Origin: Mucilaginibacter xinganensis
GTDB lineage: Bacteria > Bacteroidota > Bacteroidia > Sphingobacteriales > Sphingobacteriaceae
DNA: 57,244 nt
NCBI GenBank assembly: GCA_026225055.1
Contig: JAMFSA010000122.1
Location: 1-57,244, forward strand
Reading direction: 5' to 3'
Shown here: positions 18,633 through 26,705 of the stretch, one piece after another
How the letters are laid out: each line of letters opens with the position of its first letter
Position numbering within the stretch: the first letter of the stretch is position 1
Translations under genes and position numbers: made by a program
Notes under the pieces: generated by a model
The model's database searches: none
What the model was told of the DNA's origin: nothing
What the model saw: the letters and a program-made list of their open reading frames with translations, nothing else

Positions 18633-19761
18633 CTACCCGGAAATAACCACCATCATCCTGAAAATGAGTTATGTTTACGGCATCGCCGTAAGCGTATTCC
18701 AGGCGTTTACGGATATTGGCCAGCCCGGTGCCATTGCTGTTTTTCCGTGTACGACTGCTGACATTAGCTGATGCAATAACCATCATGCCATCATTGCTAT
18801 AAACTTCCAGGCTGGCAGCTTGCCCTTTGGTCAAATCGCCATGTTTAAAAATATTCTCAGCCAAAGTCAATAAAACCAGTGGTATAATATAGCATTCTTC
18901 CAGGCTGGGCTCACAGCTGAAGTTAAAAGGTAATTCCTCATTTTTACGGAGGTGGTTAAGGTAGCGCAAATTCTTTACCTGGTCTATCTCGTCACCCAAT
19001 TTGATGTATTCGCCCATTTTATCGGCATCTATCGCAAAACGCATCATCTCCGCCAGCGTAACAACCGCATCCGCCGCAACCGGCGAAACGGATACAATAT
19101 GGTGATAGATGAAATCCAGTGTATTAAAAAGGAAATGCGGGTTGATCTGCGCTTTTAAAAATGCATTCTGAGCTTTGCTCAGTTCCTGTTCAGCTTTTTG
19201 TCTTGAAATGATATCATTTAAACGTAACCTTTCTAATTCTTCTGTCTTTCTCTTTTCCTTGTTATAAGTTATTATAATATAATACCAGGAGGAAAAGCCT
19301 ATAAAATATAAGCATCTATAACTGTTTTTGACTACATATTGATAGTCGAAAACAAGCGTACCCGAAGGTAAATAGCCACATTTTATCAATGCGTAATCGA
19401 CATTATAACTAAATAGAATATAAAGACAGATTTCAAGGAAGATAACCATGGGAACTTTCCAAAATGCAGTTCTTTTGTTACGCAAGGCCCATGGGAACCA
19501 CCGACCTTCATGGTTATAAAATATAAACAGAATGATTGCATAATGGGTCACATATACCATCGGTTTGGCATATTGGTTATAAATGATCCCGATAACAACG
19601 CACTCATATATAAAATATATCACCCATACTAATATATGCAGGCGATAACGCATGAACCATATGTGAATCTTTTTTATCAAACCAAATTGCCTTTTTATAT
19701 AGAAAATCAGTACTTCCGTATAAGGATATTTTAAAGCCGTAAAAATGCTGATAAGTTTCAT
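18529..19761 (-). CDS. LytS/YehU-type sensor histidine kinase
   Basis: This is a 410-aa membrane kinase. Four hydrophobic segments span about 42-62, 68-91, 107-125 and 152-175. A coiled-coil linker (about 176-205) leads to the His_kinase box AQINPHFLFNTLDF with phospho-acceptor H209. The ATPase part shows LVLLTLAENIFKHGD (N box) and GTGLANIRKRLEYAYG (G box). This family pairs with LytTR response regulators, and one (minus strand) lies 165 bp upstream. M37 (19653) is an equally plausible start because family members often begin just before the first helix. The last 30 or so residues extend past the ATPase fold and are read antisense to the lanB 3' end. Confidence 0.92.
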   Translation of the reverse strand: MKLISIFTALKYPYTEVLIFYIKRQFGLIKKIHIWFMRYRLHILVWVIYFIYECVVIGIIYNQYAKPMVYVTHYAIILFIFYNHEGRWFPWALRNKRTAFWKVPMVIFLEICLYILFSYNVDYALIKCGYLPSGTLVFDYQYVVKNSYRCLYFIGFSSWYYIIITYNKEKRKTEELERLRLNDIISRQKAEQELSKAQNAFLKAQINPHFLFNTLDFIYHHIVSVSPVAADAVVTLAEMMRFAIDADKMGEYIKLGDEIDQVKNLRYLNHLRKNEELPFNFSCEPSLEECYIIPLVLLTLAENIFKHGDLTKGQAASLEVYSNDGMMVIASANVSSRTRKNSNGTGLANIRKRLEYAYGDAVNITHFQDDGGYFRVVIRIPLPLLHENAHALPSSANTDKVLPHEHVDPS

Positions 19762-19909
19762 GAAAAAACGCCATGAAACAGAAAAAATTTAAAATTAAGG
19801 GCAATACATTATTTGTATTTCGCCCAAAAGCAGCTTCCGGAAAAACTAATGATGTTACAGACCCCACAACATCAGTTATTACTGGTACGAGCATGTAACT
19901 TGCCTTAGC

Positions 19910-19950
19910 CTATTAAAGGCAGGCCGTTATTTACGACTAGCCTTTAATAG
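19910..19950. repeat. Inverted repeat spanning a response-regulator stop codon
   Basis: CTATTAAAGGC (19910-19920) and GCCTTTAATAG (19940-19950) form a perfect 11-bp stem with a 19-nt loop that contains the TAA stop of the minus-strand LytTR gene. TGCCTT/AAGGCA (19901-19921) offers an alternative pairing. No T-tract follows on either strand, so it is not a standard terminator. It may separate expression of the regulator from that of the downstream kinase. Confidence 0.5.
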
Positions 19951-20667
19951 TTTAGCATCCAGAAAGGTCAAAAAGTTTTTACGGAAGTTTTCACCAACCA
20001 TTATTTGTAAACCATTTGACATTTTGAGCATATTGCCGGTAACCGATTCAATATGCCTGCGGTTAATAATAAAACTGCGATGGTATTTTACAAAATCGGG
20101 GAATTGCTCTAAAATACCGCCAATCTCCGTAAGCGACATGTAGGTAAGCACTTGTTTGTTTACAGCATGGATCATCACATAATTCTGTTTGCTTTCTACC
20201 GTTACCACATCTTTAAAATGAATTTTAACCAGTTTATGATTTTCTTCCTTGTTCTTTACAAAAAAGTAATCATCATTGGGCCTGAGTTCATTAGGGGTAT
20301 CTGCACCCGAAGCGAACAGACGGGTTACCGTAGCTGCAAACTTGCTGAAAGTATAAGGCTTTAACAAATAAGCGTCAGCCTCCACCTCAAAAGCCTCATA
20401 GCCATATTGCGTATGTGCCGTGGTGAAGATGAGTTTACGCGTTTTTGCACGTAAAGTTTTGGAAAGCTCGATACCTGTCATATGCGGCATATCAATATCC
20501 ATCAAAATGAGGTCAATCCTTCCCGCTTCCGATAGTTCCATAAGCGCCTTTACCGGATCTGTATATGCATCCGTCAGGATCAGTGAAGGAATCAGTGCGA
20601 TATACCTTTTCAGCCCCTCAATGGCGTAATGATCGTCATCGATAATGATACAGTTGTAATTGACCAT
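19927..20667 (-). CDS. LytTR-family response regulator
   Basis: This 246-aa regulator has a receiver domain (about 1-120) with phospho-acceptor D57 in LILMDIDMP, acidic pair D10/D11, and KPYTFSKF near residue 107. A C-terminal LytTR DNA-binding domain (about 140-240) contains FKDVVTVESKQNYVMIH and FVKYHRSFIINRRHIESV. It lies upstream of the LytS kinase on the same strand and is its natural partner. It is clearly paralogous to the divergently transcribed regulator at 20835-21572, with many identical blocks including LRAKTR(K/R)LIFTTAH. The start ATG at 20667 fits the receiver boundary. Confidence 0.94.
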   Translation of the reverse strand: MVNYNCIIIDDDHYAIEGLKRYIALIPSLILTDAYTDPVKALMELSEAGRIDLILMDIDMPHMTGIELSKTLRAKTRKLIFTTAHTQYGYEAFEVEADAYLLKPYTFSKFAATVTRLFASGADTPNELRPNDDYFFVKNKEENHKLVKIHFKDVVTVESKQNYVMIHAVNKQVLTYMSLTEIGGILEQFPDFVKYHRSFIINRRHIESVTGNMLKMSNGLQIMVGENFRKNFLTFLDAKLLKASRK

Positions 20668-20749
20668 TTTTGATACTTTTTTTTGTTTATGCTAAAATTA
20701 ACTAATTTTATTTTACACGTTATTAAGGCCGTTTATGTAGAATATCAGC

Positions 20750-20765
20750 CTTTTTACGTAAAAAG
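20750..20765. promoter_or_regulatory. 16-bp palindrome between divergent LytTR genes
   Basis: CTTTTTACGTAAAAAG is a perfect palindrome in the middle of the 167-bp region shared by two divergent LytTR regulators. Nearby, CGTTAT (20718) and CGTTTAT (20730) repeat with a 12-bp period, loosely like LytTR half-sites but more closely spaced than usual. It may be an autoregulatory operator. This is based on position and symmetry only. Confidence 0.35.
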
Positions 20766-20834
20766 CTTAACATCCTGTAAAATATCTTTTATCTTACCTG
20801 TGATTTCATTAATATACAAACCATAAAGTAAGTC

Positions 20835-21572
20835 ATGTTGAATTGTGTCATAGTTGACGATGAACAGTTTGCAATCGATGCCCTGTTAAAATATATCGAC
20901 CTTATGCCAGGGCTTCGGGTAAGCGGCATTTATACGGATTCTCTGCAAGCGCTGCAATCAATTTCCACAACTGAAGACATAGATATTCTTTTCATGGATA
21001 TCGATATGCCGTCCCTGTCGGGGTTGGAACTGGCATCGGTGCTGCGGGCAAAAACACGCCGGCTCATCTTCACGACCGCCCATTCCAGGTATGCCTTTGA
21101 GGCCTATGAAGTAGCAGGCGATGCTTTTTTACTCAAGCCTTATAGCTTCGCAAAATTTTCAACCACTATCAACAGGCTGTTCGTTGAAATGGAACAGTCC
21201 TCGCAGGCAGTTCAGGAACGTGATGACTATTTCCTGGTTAAAAGCAAAGCAGATGACCTGGCTATCATCCGGATCAGGTATGATGAAGTTATTGCATTTG
21301 AAAGCGCGCAAAATTATATCCGGATTCACCTGTCGGGAGACAGAACGCTGACTGCCTACCTCACTCTTAAAGATATCCTGCAACTCACTGCAGCCCGTCC
21401 CGAATTCAAGCAATTCCATCGCGCTTTTATTATCTCTACCTGGAATATCAGCCAGATACGTGGAAATATTGTTCAGATGAACAACAGCCTCAGTTTCCCT
21501 GTTGGCGACCTCTATAAAAAGCAATTCTCCGCCTATCTCGATGAGAAATTATTAACCACATCCAGAAAATAA
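20835..21572 (+). CDS. LytTR-family response regulator (paralogue of 19927-20667)
   Basis: This 245-aa protein has a receiver domain with D55 in ILFMDIDMP and acidic residues D8/D9, then a LytTR domain (about 140-240, YDEVIAFESAQNYIRIH and FKQFHRAFIISTWNISQI). By eye about half of its residues match the neighbouring divergent regulator, including the block LRAKTR(R/K)LIFTTAH, so the pair arose by duplication. It has no kinase of its own nearby and either shares the LytS kinase at 18529-19761 or responds to a distant one. A 34-codon membrane-peptide ORF follows 37 bp downstream. Confidence 0.94.
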   Translation: MLNCVIVDDEQFAIDALLKYIDLMPGLRVSGIYTDSLQALQSISTTEDIDILFMDIDMPSLSGLELASVLRAKTRRLIFTTAHSRYAFEAYEVAGDAFLLKPYSFAKFSTTINRLFVEMEQSSQAVQERDDYFLVKSKADDLAIIRIRYDEVIAFESAQNYIRIHLSGDRTLTAYLTLKDILQLTAARPEFKQFHRAFIISTWNISQIRGNIVQMNNSLSFPVGDLYKKQFSAYLDEKLLTTSRK

Positions 21573-21609
21573 CAGTTAGTGTTATTTACAAGACAAATTT
21601 TCTGATTTT

Positions 21610-21714
21610 ATGCAAACGTTCATAGGTGTTATTAACTGTGTGTTAATGGCGCTTGTTTATTTAGCTATAAAAGAAGGGTTGTTTTACTATTGTTTACAAA
21701 TAAATAAACTTTAA
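21610..21714 (+). CDS. Possible small membrane protein, 34 aa
   Basis: An ATG-to-TAA ORF of 34 codons encodes a hydrophobic peptide beginning MQTFIGVINCVLMALVYLAI, with one predicted transmembrane helix and a short polar tail ending in QINKL. It lies 37 bp after a LytTR regulator and 113 bp before the LamG adhesin, on the same strand. It does not look like a lanthipeptide precursor, since it lacks a Ser/Thr/Cys-rich core. There is no homology evidence, so it may be a chance ORF. Confidence 0.3.
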   Translation: MQTFIGVINCVLMALVYLAIKEGLFYYCLQINKL

Positions 21715-21827
21715 TGAAAAATTAGGTGTAGAGCTTCTGGTTTTAGTAGGGCGAATCCCGGTTATTAGTATTTGAATTTGATTATGTGAGATTGATTGTA
21801 GTTTCCTAATCCTTTAAAATACTAACC

Positions 21828-24800
21828 ATGAAAGCGCCTTCACCTTATTTTAAGTACAGGGTTGGTTTTATAACCATATTCCTGATTTTTTCTTTTGCTG
21901 TTAATGTTTATTCCGCAGGGTTCACCAACAGCACCTACGCCTATAGTCTGCCCATAACATTAAAAACAACTAGCTTAGGCATCAGCGGTAATCTTTCGGG
22001 TTTCCCTTACCTGGTTACGATAACTGATCCAGCGCTTGTTATTTCTTCAACGAGTTGTACTAATAAGGTTCAATTTCCCAATGGGCCAGCCTATGATTTC
22101 GCTTTTGTTGATGCGGTAGCAGGTGAAGTTCCGTACCAGGTAGTGAGTTATGATCAAACCGCAGGAACATTGCTGGTTTGGGTTCAAGTACCCACATTAA
22201 CACGCTCAACAAATAATTTGCTAACTTTTTATTTTGGCTCGGCTACTGCACCGACAACGCACACAACAGCATTTTATCAATCCACATGGCCCAGTGATTA
22301 TTTAGCAGTATATCACATGGATGAAGGCTCATCCTCAGCTTCGGCCTTAGATGCCACCACCAATGTTAATAACGGCACACAAACCTCAACATCCGTAGCA
22401 ACCGGCAAAATAGGGAGTGCCTACTCATTTAACGGCAGCAGCAGTAAAATTGTGGCAGGCGCACCGACAGGTATTGGGGGGAACTTTACCTTTTCGGCAT
22501 GGGTGTTTGTAAACACATTGCAAGCCAGCCAGGGTATAGTTACTGACGAAAACCTTTTAAGCGGGGGCAGATTGGGATTATATACCAGTGGAGGAGGGGT
22601 AAAAGCCGGGGTTGAAGCGAAGACTACTGTTTTAACAATTTCAGATCTGTTAGCATCAGGGGGAACAAGTCTTTCTGCGGGTACATGGTATTATGTACAA
22701 GGTGTTTGTTCTACTGTTGCAATTGTAACAACAACCCAAACGTATGTGAACGGTGCGGCTGACCGATCAACCGTGGGCGCATCTTTAAGCATTACACCAG
22801 GGCCAATAGTTATCGGGCAGGATTTTGGAGGTGTCAATATCATGAATGGAATTATTGACGAGGTGCGAATTTCTAACATAGCCAAATCAGCCGATTGGAT
22901 AAAAGCGGAGTATGTGGACCAAAATAACCCTGCTGCGGTATGTTCATCAGGGGCGTTAACTGTTTATAGTACCTATGCTGCGGCCATACCAGGCGGTTTA
23001 ACCTATACATGGACAGGCGGAACCAGCAGTGTTCCAACATTAGCTGCCAACTGGACTAATACCACCACAGGAACAGCCAGTCAACTACCTGCCTTTGACG
23101 GAACTGCTACCTTGATTATTGGAACAGGCACCTTCAGCCCTTCACTAACTGCTGATGAAAGTGTTTTTGGCTTAACAGTGAACAGCGGCGCAACTTTAAA
23201 TTTAAACGGGCACAACTTAAATATAGCCTGTAATTTAAATAATACTGGTACGGGTGCTATCAATTGGGGAAGCAATACTTCTTCCGGAATAACCTGGAAC
23301 GGTTCGGCAGCAGCACAAAGCTATAATGGGGGAACAACTACCGGTTACACACAGGTTGGGAATATGGTAATTAATAATTCAGCAGCTGGTACGGTTACCA
23401 TTAATAACGATACGGTAGACATTTATAATCAGCTTACCATGACAAAGGGAAACTTGGCTGTTGCCTCCGGGGCCATAGTAAATATTAAAAGCTATGCAGC
23501 ACAAACAGCTAATGTAGCTTCTATACCAACAGGAAGCAGTATTACAGGCGCGGTTAATGTGGAGCGTTATATTACAGGTGGTACTGCCGCCACACGTACC
23601 TGGCGGTTAATGTCATCGCCAATTTATAATAGCACAGGCACTTACAATTTTGTGAGCAACCTTACACAAAATCTTATAGTTACCGGGACTGGTGGAGCGG
23701 GCGCCGGGTTTGATCCGCCTGCATCATGGGGCACAGGCTATACAGTTAACGGCCCCACTGTGCTAACATACAGTGGTGGGTTATTTAATCTCCTTACCAG
23801 CAGTACCCAAACAGCACAGGTAGGCACTGGATTTTACTTCTATTTCAGGGGCGACAGGATCCATAACCTGACAGCTAAATTGGTAAGAGTTAGCGGAAGT
23901 TACGCTATACCTGATGTTAATACCATCGGTTTATGGAGTGGTACACTTAACCAGGGTACGCAAACGTTGAGCCTTTCGGGCGCAAACAGTTATTTTTGTG
24001 TTGGCAACCCGTATGCGTGTACCATAAATGCAAATAATATTACGGGTACAAACCTCACCACTACCACAAGTATTGTAAATGTTTGGATATGTAACCCTCT
24101 GCAGAACACTACTAACAGCACTATTGCTGCTGGTTATCCTTACATAGCATCGGGGCAAGGCTTTTTTGTGAAGTCTTCAACAGGCAGCACCGGGAATATT
24201 GTATTCACTGAATCATTGAAAGATGTTACGCCGGCTCATCAGCCAGGGTATACAGGTTCGCCTGCAGTGCCTTTAAATATGGCCGTTGTACAACATGCAG
24301 GTCAGGATTCTTATATCAGGTTAAGAATGATCCAGGATGTAAGCCATTCAGACCTGGCTTACATCAGGTTTAATGAAAATTACAAAGCGACATTTGACTC
24401 GACAGAAGATATTGGTGATTTAAATGCCGATGGCCAAACCGTGTTTTTTGGCAGCATGACCAGCGATAGTGTAGAGGTTGATGTTAACTCAATGCCGTCG
24501 GTGCAAAAGAAATTATCATTTTATTTAAGTGTTAATGCATCAACCAGTGGCAACTATACTATAAAAAAGCAAGACCTGGTTGGTATAGATGAGGTTTACG
24601 ATGTTTGGCTGGTTGATCATTTTAAAAATGATACAGTTAATTTGAGAACTGTTGATTCAACTACGTTTGCCATTGATAAAACTAATTCATCAACCTATGG
24701 CAATAGCAGATTTGAAATAGCCATCATTCAAAAAGTGCTTCCACCGTATCAACTTATTTCATTTACGGGCAAACAGGTATTACTAAACAACCAGCTTACC

Positions 24801-25280
24801 TGGAAAACTAAAAATGAATATTTCTATACAACTTTTGATTTACAAAAAAGTGTAGATAATGGTACTAATTACAATACCATACAAACCATACAATCAGATA
24901 GTACAGGCAGCTATACTTACACCGATAAAAACGCGGCAAATGCCAAATTAATGTACCGGCTAAAACAAACGGATATTAATGATAATGTTACTTATTCAAC
25001 TGTGATTATACTGGAACCTGCAACTAACAGCCTGGTTGATTTTGATGTTTTTCCTAATCCATCTGCTTCATCAATTCAATTCCGTTTGCGCCAGGAGGTG
25101 AAGCCTCCACTGAAAATGAATATCTATAATTCATCAGGTATTCTGGTTATATCTACTGTTTTTAATGCCAACACGGGCGTACAAAGCGTGAGTAACTTAA
25201 GTCACGGTTCTTACATAATTAACCTGGTAGATAGCAGTACCAGTAAGGATTTGGGTATGGTGAAATTTATTAAGTTGTAA
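21828..25280 (+). CDS. T9SS-secreted LamG/DUF2341 surface adhesin
   Basis: This 1150-aa extracellular protein has a signal peptide (about 1-30). A DUF2341 region (about 40-140, FPYLVTITDPAL to LLTFYFGSA) precedes a LamG/concanavalin A-like domain at about 160-350 (YHMDEGSSSASALDATTNVNNG, then GGNFTFSAWVFV, ending DEVRISNIAKSADW). A beta-rich Ser/Thr/Asn-rich central part follows. The last 80 or so residues (VDFDVFPNPSASSIQFRL to YIINLVDSS) form a type A T9SS C-terminal sorting domain, so the protein is exported by the type IX system and probably attached at the cell surface. It likely binds or encloses a glycan. A WecA-type transferase gene follows after 53 bp. Confidence 0.88.
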   Translation: MKAPSPYFKYRVGFITIFLIFSFAVNVYSAGFTNSTYAYSLPITLKTTSLGISGNLSGFPYLVTITDPALVISSTSCTNKVQFPNGPAYDFAFVDAVAGEVPYQVVSYDQTAGTLLVWVQVPTLTRSTNNLLTFYFGSATAPTTHTTAFYQSTWPSDYLAVYHMDEGSSSASALDATTNVNNGTQTSTSVATGKIGSAYSFNGSSSKIVAGAPTGIGGNFTFSAWVFVNTLQASQGIVTDENLLSGGRLGLYTSGGGVKAGVEAKTTVLTISDLLASGGTSLSAGTWYYVQGVCSTVAIVTTTQTYVNGAADRSTVGASLSITPGPIVIGQDFGGVNIMNGIIDEVRISNIAKSADWIKAEYVDQNNPAAVCSSGALTVYSTYAAAIPGGLTYTWTGGTSSVPTLAANWTNTTTGTASQLPAFDGTATLIIGTGTFSPSLTADESVFGLTVNSGATLNLNGHNLNIACNLNNTGTGAINWGSNTSSGITWNGSAAAQSYNGGTTTGYTQVGNMVINNSAAGTVTINNDTVDIYNQLTMTKGNLAVASGAIVNIKSYAAQTANVASIPTGSSITGAVNVERYITGGTAATRTWRLMSSPIYNSTGTYNFVSNLTQNLIVTGTGGAGAGFDPPASWGTGYTVNGPTVLTYSGGLFNLLTSSTQTAQVGTGFYFYFRGDRIHNLTAKLVRVSGSYAIPDVNTIGLWSGTLNQGTQTLSLSGANSYFCVGNPYACTINANNITGTNLTTTTSIVNVWICNPLQNTTNSTIAAGYPYIASGQGFFVKSSTGSTGNIVFTESLKDVTPAHQPGYTGSPAVPLNMAVVQHAGQDSYIRLRMIQDVSHSDLAYIRFNENYKATFDSTEDIGDLNADGQTVFFGSMTSDSVEVDVNSMPSVQKKLSFYLSVNASTSGNYTIKKQDLVGIDEVYDVWLVDHFKNDTVNLRTVDSTTFAIDKTNSSTYGNSRFEIAIIQKVLPPYQLISFTGKQVLLNNQLTWKTKNEYFYTTFDLQKSVDNGTNYNTIQTIQSDSTGSYTYTDKNAANAKLMYRLKQTDINDNVTYSTVIILEPATNSLVDFDVFPNPSASSIQFRLRQEVKPPLKMNIYNSSGILVISTVFNANTGVQSVSNLSHGSYIINLVDSSTSKDLGMVKFIKL

Positions 25281-25333
25281 AAAACCTTGATGCAAGTGTG
25301 CATTGTGCTGCAGTAAATTCAAAATCTTATTAT

Positions 25334-26410
25334 ATGCTTTTACAAAGTTACCCCTACATTATCTGCTTGCTGATAGTTTTATCGTCGGCAATTACTACCT
25401 GCTTAATAATCCCACAAATTATACGTGCATCACATATCCATCAGATATATGACATACTTGGCAATTGCCGAAAACAACATGATCAGGGTATTTCCCGCTT
25501 AGGCGGAGTAGCTATCTTCATAAGTTTTATCGTATCGTTTTTATTGCCTAACCTTCCCGGCGAAAAGTTTAACATCAATTATTTATTGAGTGGTTTAATT
25601 ATAATGTTTGCACTTGGCTTGATAGACGACCTTGCGGGTATGAGAGCACGCAATAAAATTACTATCCAGTTTATTGTAGCATTTATTTTGGTTATTCCAG
25701 GCGACATAAGGATCTGTAATATGTACGGTTTTTTGGGTATATATGAATTGCCTTATGTACTCAGTTCACTCTTAACAATTTTCTTGATCATGCTGGTGGT
25801 AAATGCCTTTAATCTGATAGATGGGATTGACGGACTGGCAGCAACAACCGGCATATTTGTAAATGGTACCTTAGCCATGCTTTTTATTTATATGAAGCAG
25901 TATGAACTCGCCGCGCTGCCTTTATCAATAGTTGGGGCGTTAATCGGTTTCCTGAAATTTAATATAACTCCGGCTAAAATATTTATGGGCGATACCGGTT
26001 CATTGCTGATAGGTTTGGTATCCATCATTTCAGCCATTAAATTTATCGAGGTGAATAAGTTTATCGATGCATCGCCGTTGCGTGTTTATTCAGCCCCGCT
26101 ATTGATAATTGCCCTGTTAATGGGACCGGTATTTGACACGATAAGGGTTATGATCATTCGTATTACCAAAGGTATCTCGCCATTTACAGCTGATCGTAAC
26201 CACAATCATCACCGGATGCTAAAAATTGGATTTAATCACTTACAAACCACGCTTATTTTTGCTGCATTAAATATCATTTCAATAGCCATTGTATTATTTT
26301 GGGGAGATATCAGCAGTTCGGTGTTGCTTTGCTTTGTATTTTTAACCTATTTGTTTTTTAATGGTTTTTTAACTTTTACTATTCGATCCAAGGAACGTTC
26401 AATGATATAA
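25334..26410 (+). CDS. Polyprenyl-phosphate GlcNAc-1-phosphate transferase (WecA/MraY-type, GT4)
   Basis: This 358-aa polytopic membrane enzyme transfers a sugar 1-phosphate onto undecaprenyl phosphate to start polysaccharide synthesis. The family motifs are all readable: LIDDLAGMRARNK, NAFNLIDGIDGLAATTG, KIFMGDTGS and the His-rich RNHNHHRML. About ten hydrophobic helices are present. I start at ATG 25334 rather than at an upstream in-frame GTG (25298), because the ATG directly precedes the first helix. It follows the adhesin by 53 bp and may contribute to surface-polysaccharide or O-antigen-type glycan synthesis. The distinction from MraY rests on the absence of mur/fts neighbours. Confidence 0.9.
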   Translation: MLLQSYPYIICLLIVLSSAITTCLIIPQIIRASHIHQIYDILGNCRKQHDQGISRLGGVAIFISFIVSFLLPNLPGEKFNINYLLSGLIIMFALGLIDDLAGMRARNKITIQFIVAFILVIPGDIRICNMYGFLGIYELPYVLSSLLTIFLIMLVVNAFNLIDGIDGLAATTGIFVNGTLAMLFIYMKQYELAALPLSIVGALIGFLKFNITPAKIFMGDTGSLLIGLVSIISAIKFIEVNKFIDASPLRVYSAPLLIIALLMGPVFDTIRVMIIRITKGISPFTADRNHNHHRMLKIGFNHLQTTLIFAALNIISIAIVLFWGDISSSVLLCFVFLTYLFFNGFLTFTIRSKERSMI

Positions 26411-26590
26411 TAAGACAGGATAACGCTAATGATTTTGCTGAATATTAGTTCGGCGCAGAGTATAAAATAGCAGATTGGGTAATTATAAGCATTAATAAAC
26501 GTCTGTACATTCTTTGGCTGCAATAACCAAAACTCTAATGTATTTCTAATATTCAGTATTGGTTTAAACTGTAGTTTTGTAAAACATAGC

Positions 26591-26608
26591 GCAGATATCC
26601 TTATCTGC
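26591..26608. repeat. Short hairpin in a convergent intergenic gap
   Basis: GCAGATA-TCCT-TATCTGC is a perfect 7-bp stem. It sits in the 295-bp gap between the convergent WecA-type and GH39 genes. There is no T-tract, so termination is unproven. I see nothing else in this gap. Confidence 0.35.
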
Positions 26609-26705
26609 CTATGATGATAAGGTTTAGGAAGATCTCCAAGCAGCGAGTGCAAGGGGATCTTATTTTTTTAAGCCATTATCATTTCTTTTCTACAGTATGC
26701 GTATC

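Noticed and set aside
20712..20740. LytTR direct-repeat binding site
   Set aside because: The CGTT repeats are 12 bp apart start-to-start, shorter than the known LytTR site spacing, so this is kept only as a weak remark.
26347..26652. A 101-codon minus-strand frame between the WecA-type and GH39 genes
   Set aside because: It overlaps the 3' end of the WecA-type gene, has no domain or promoter, and looks like antisense to coding sequence.
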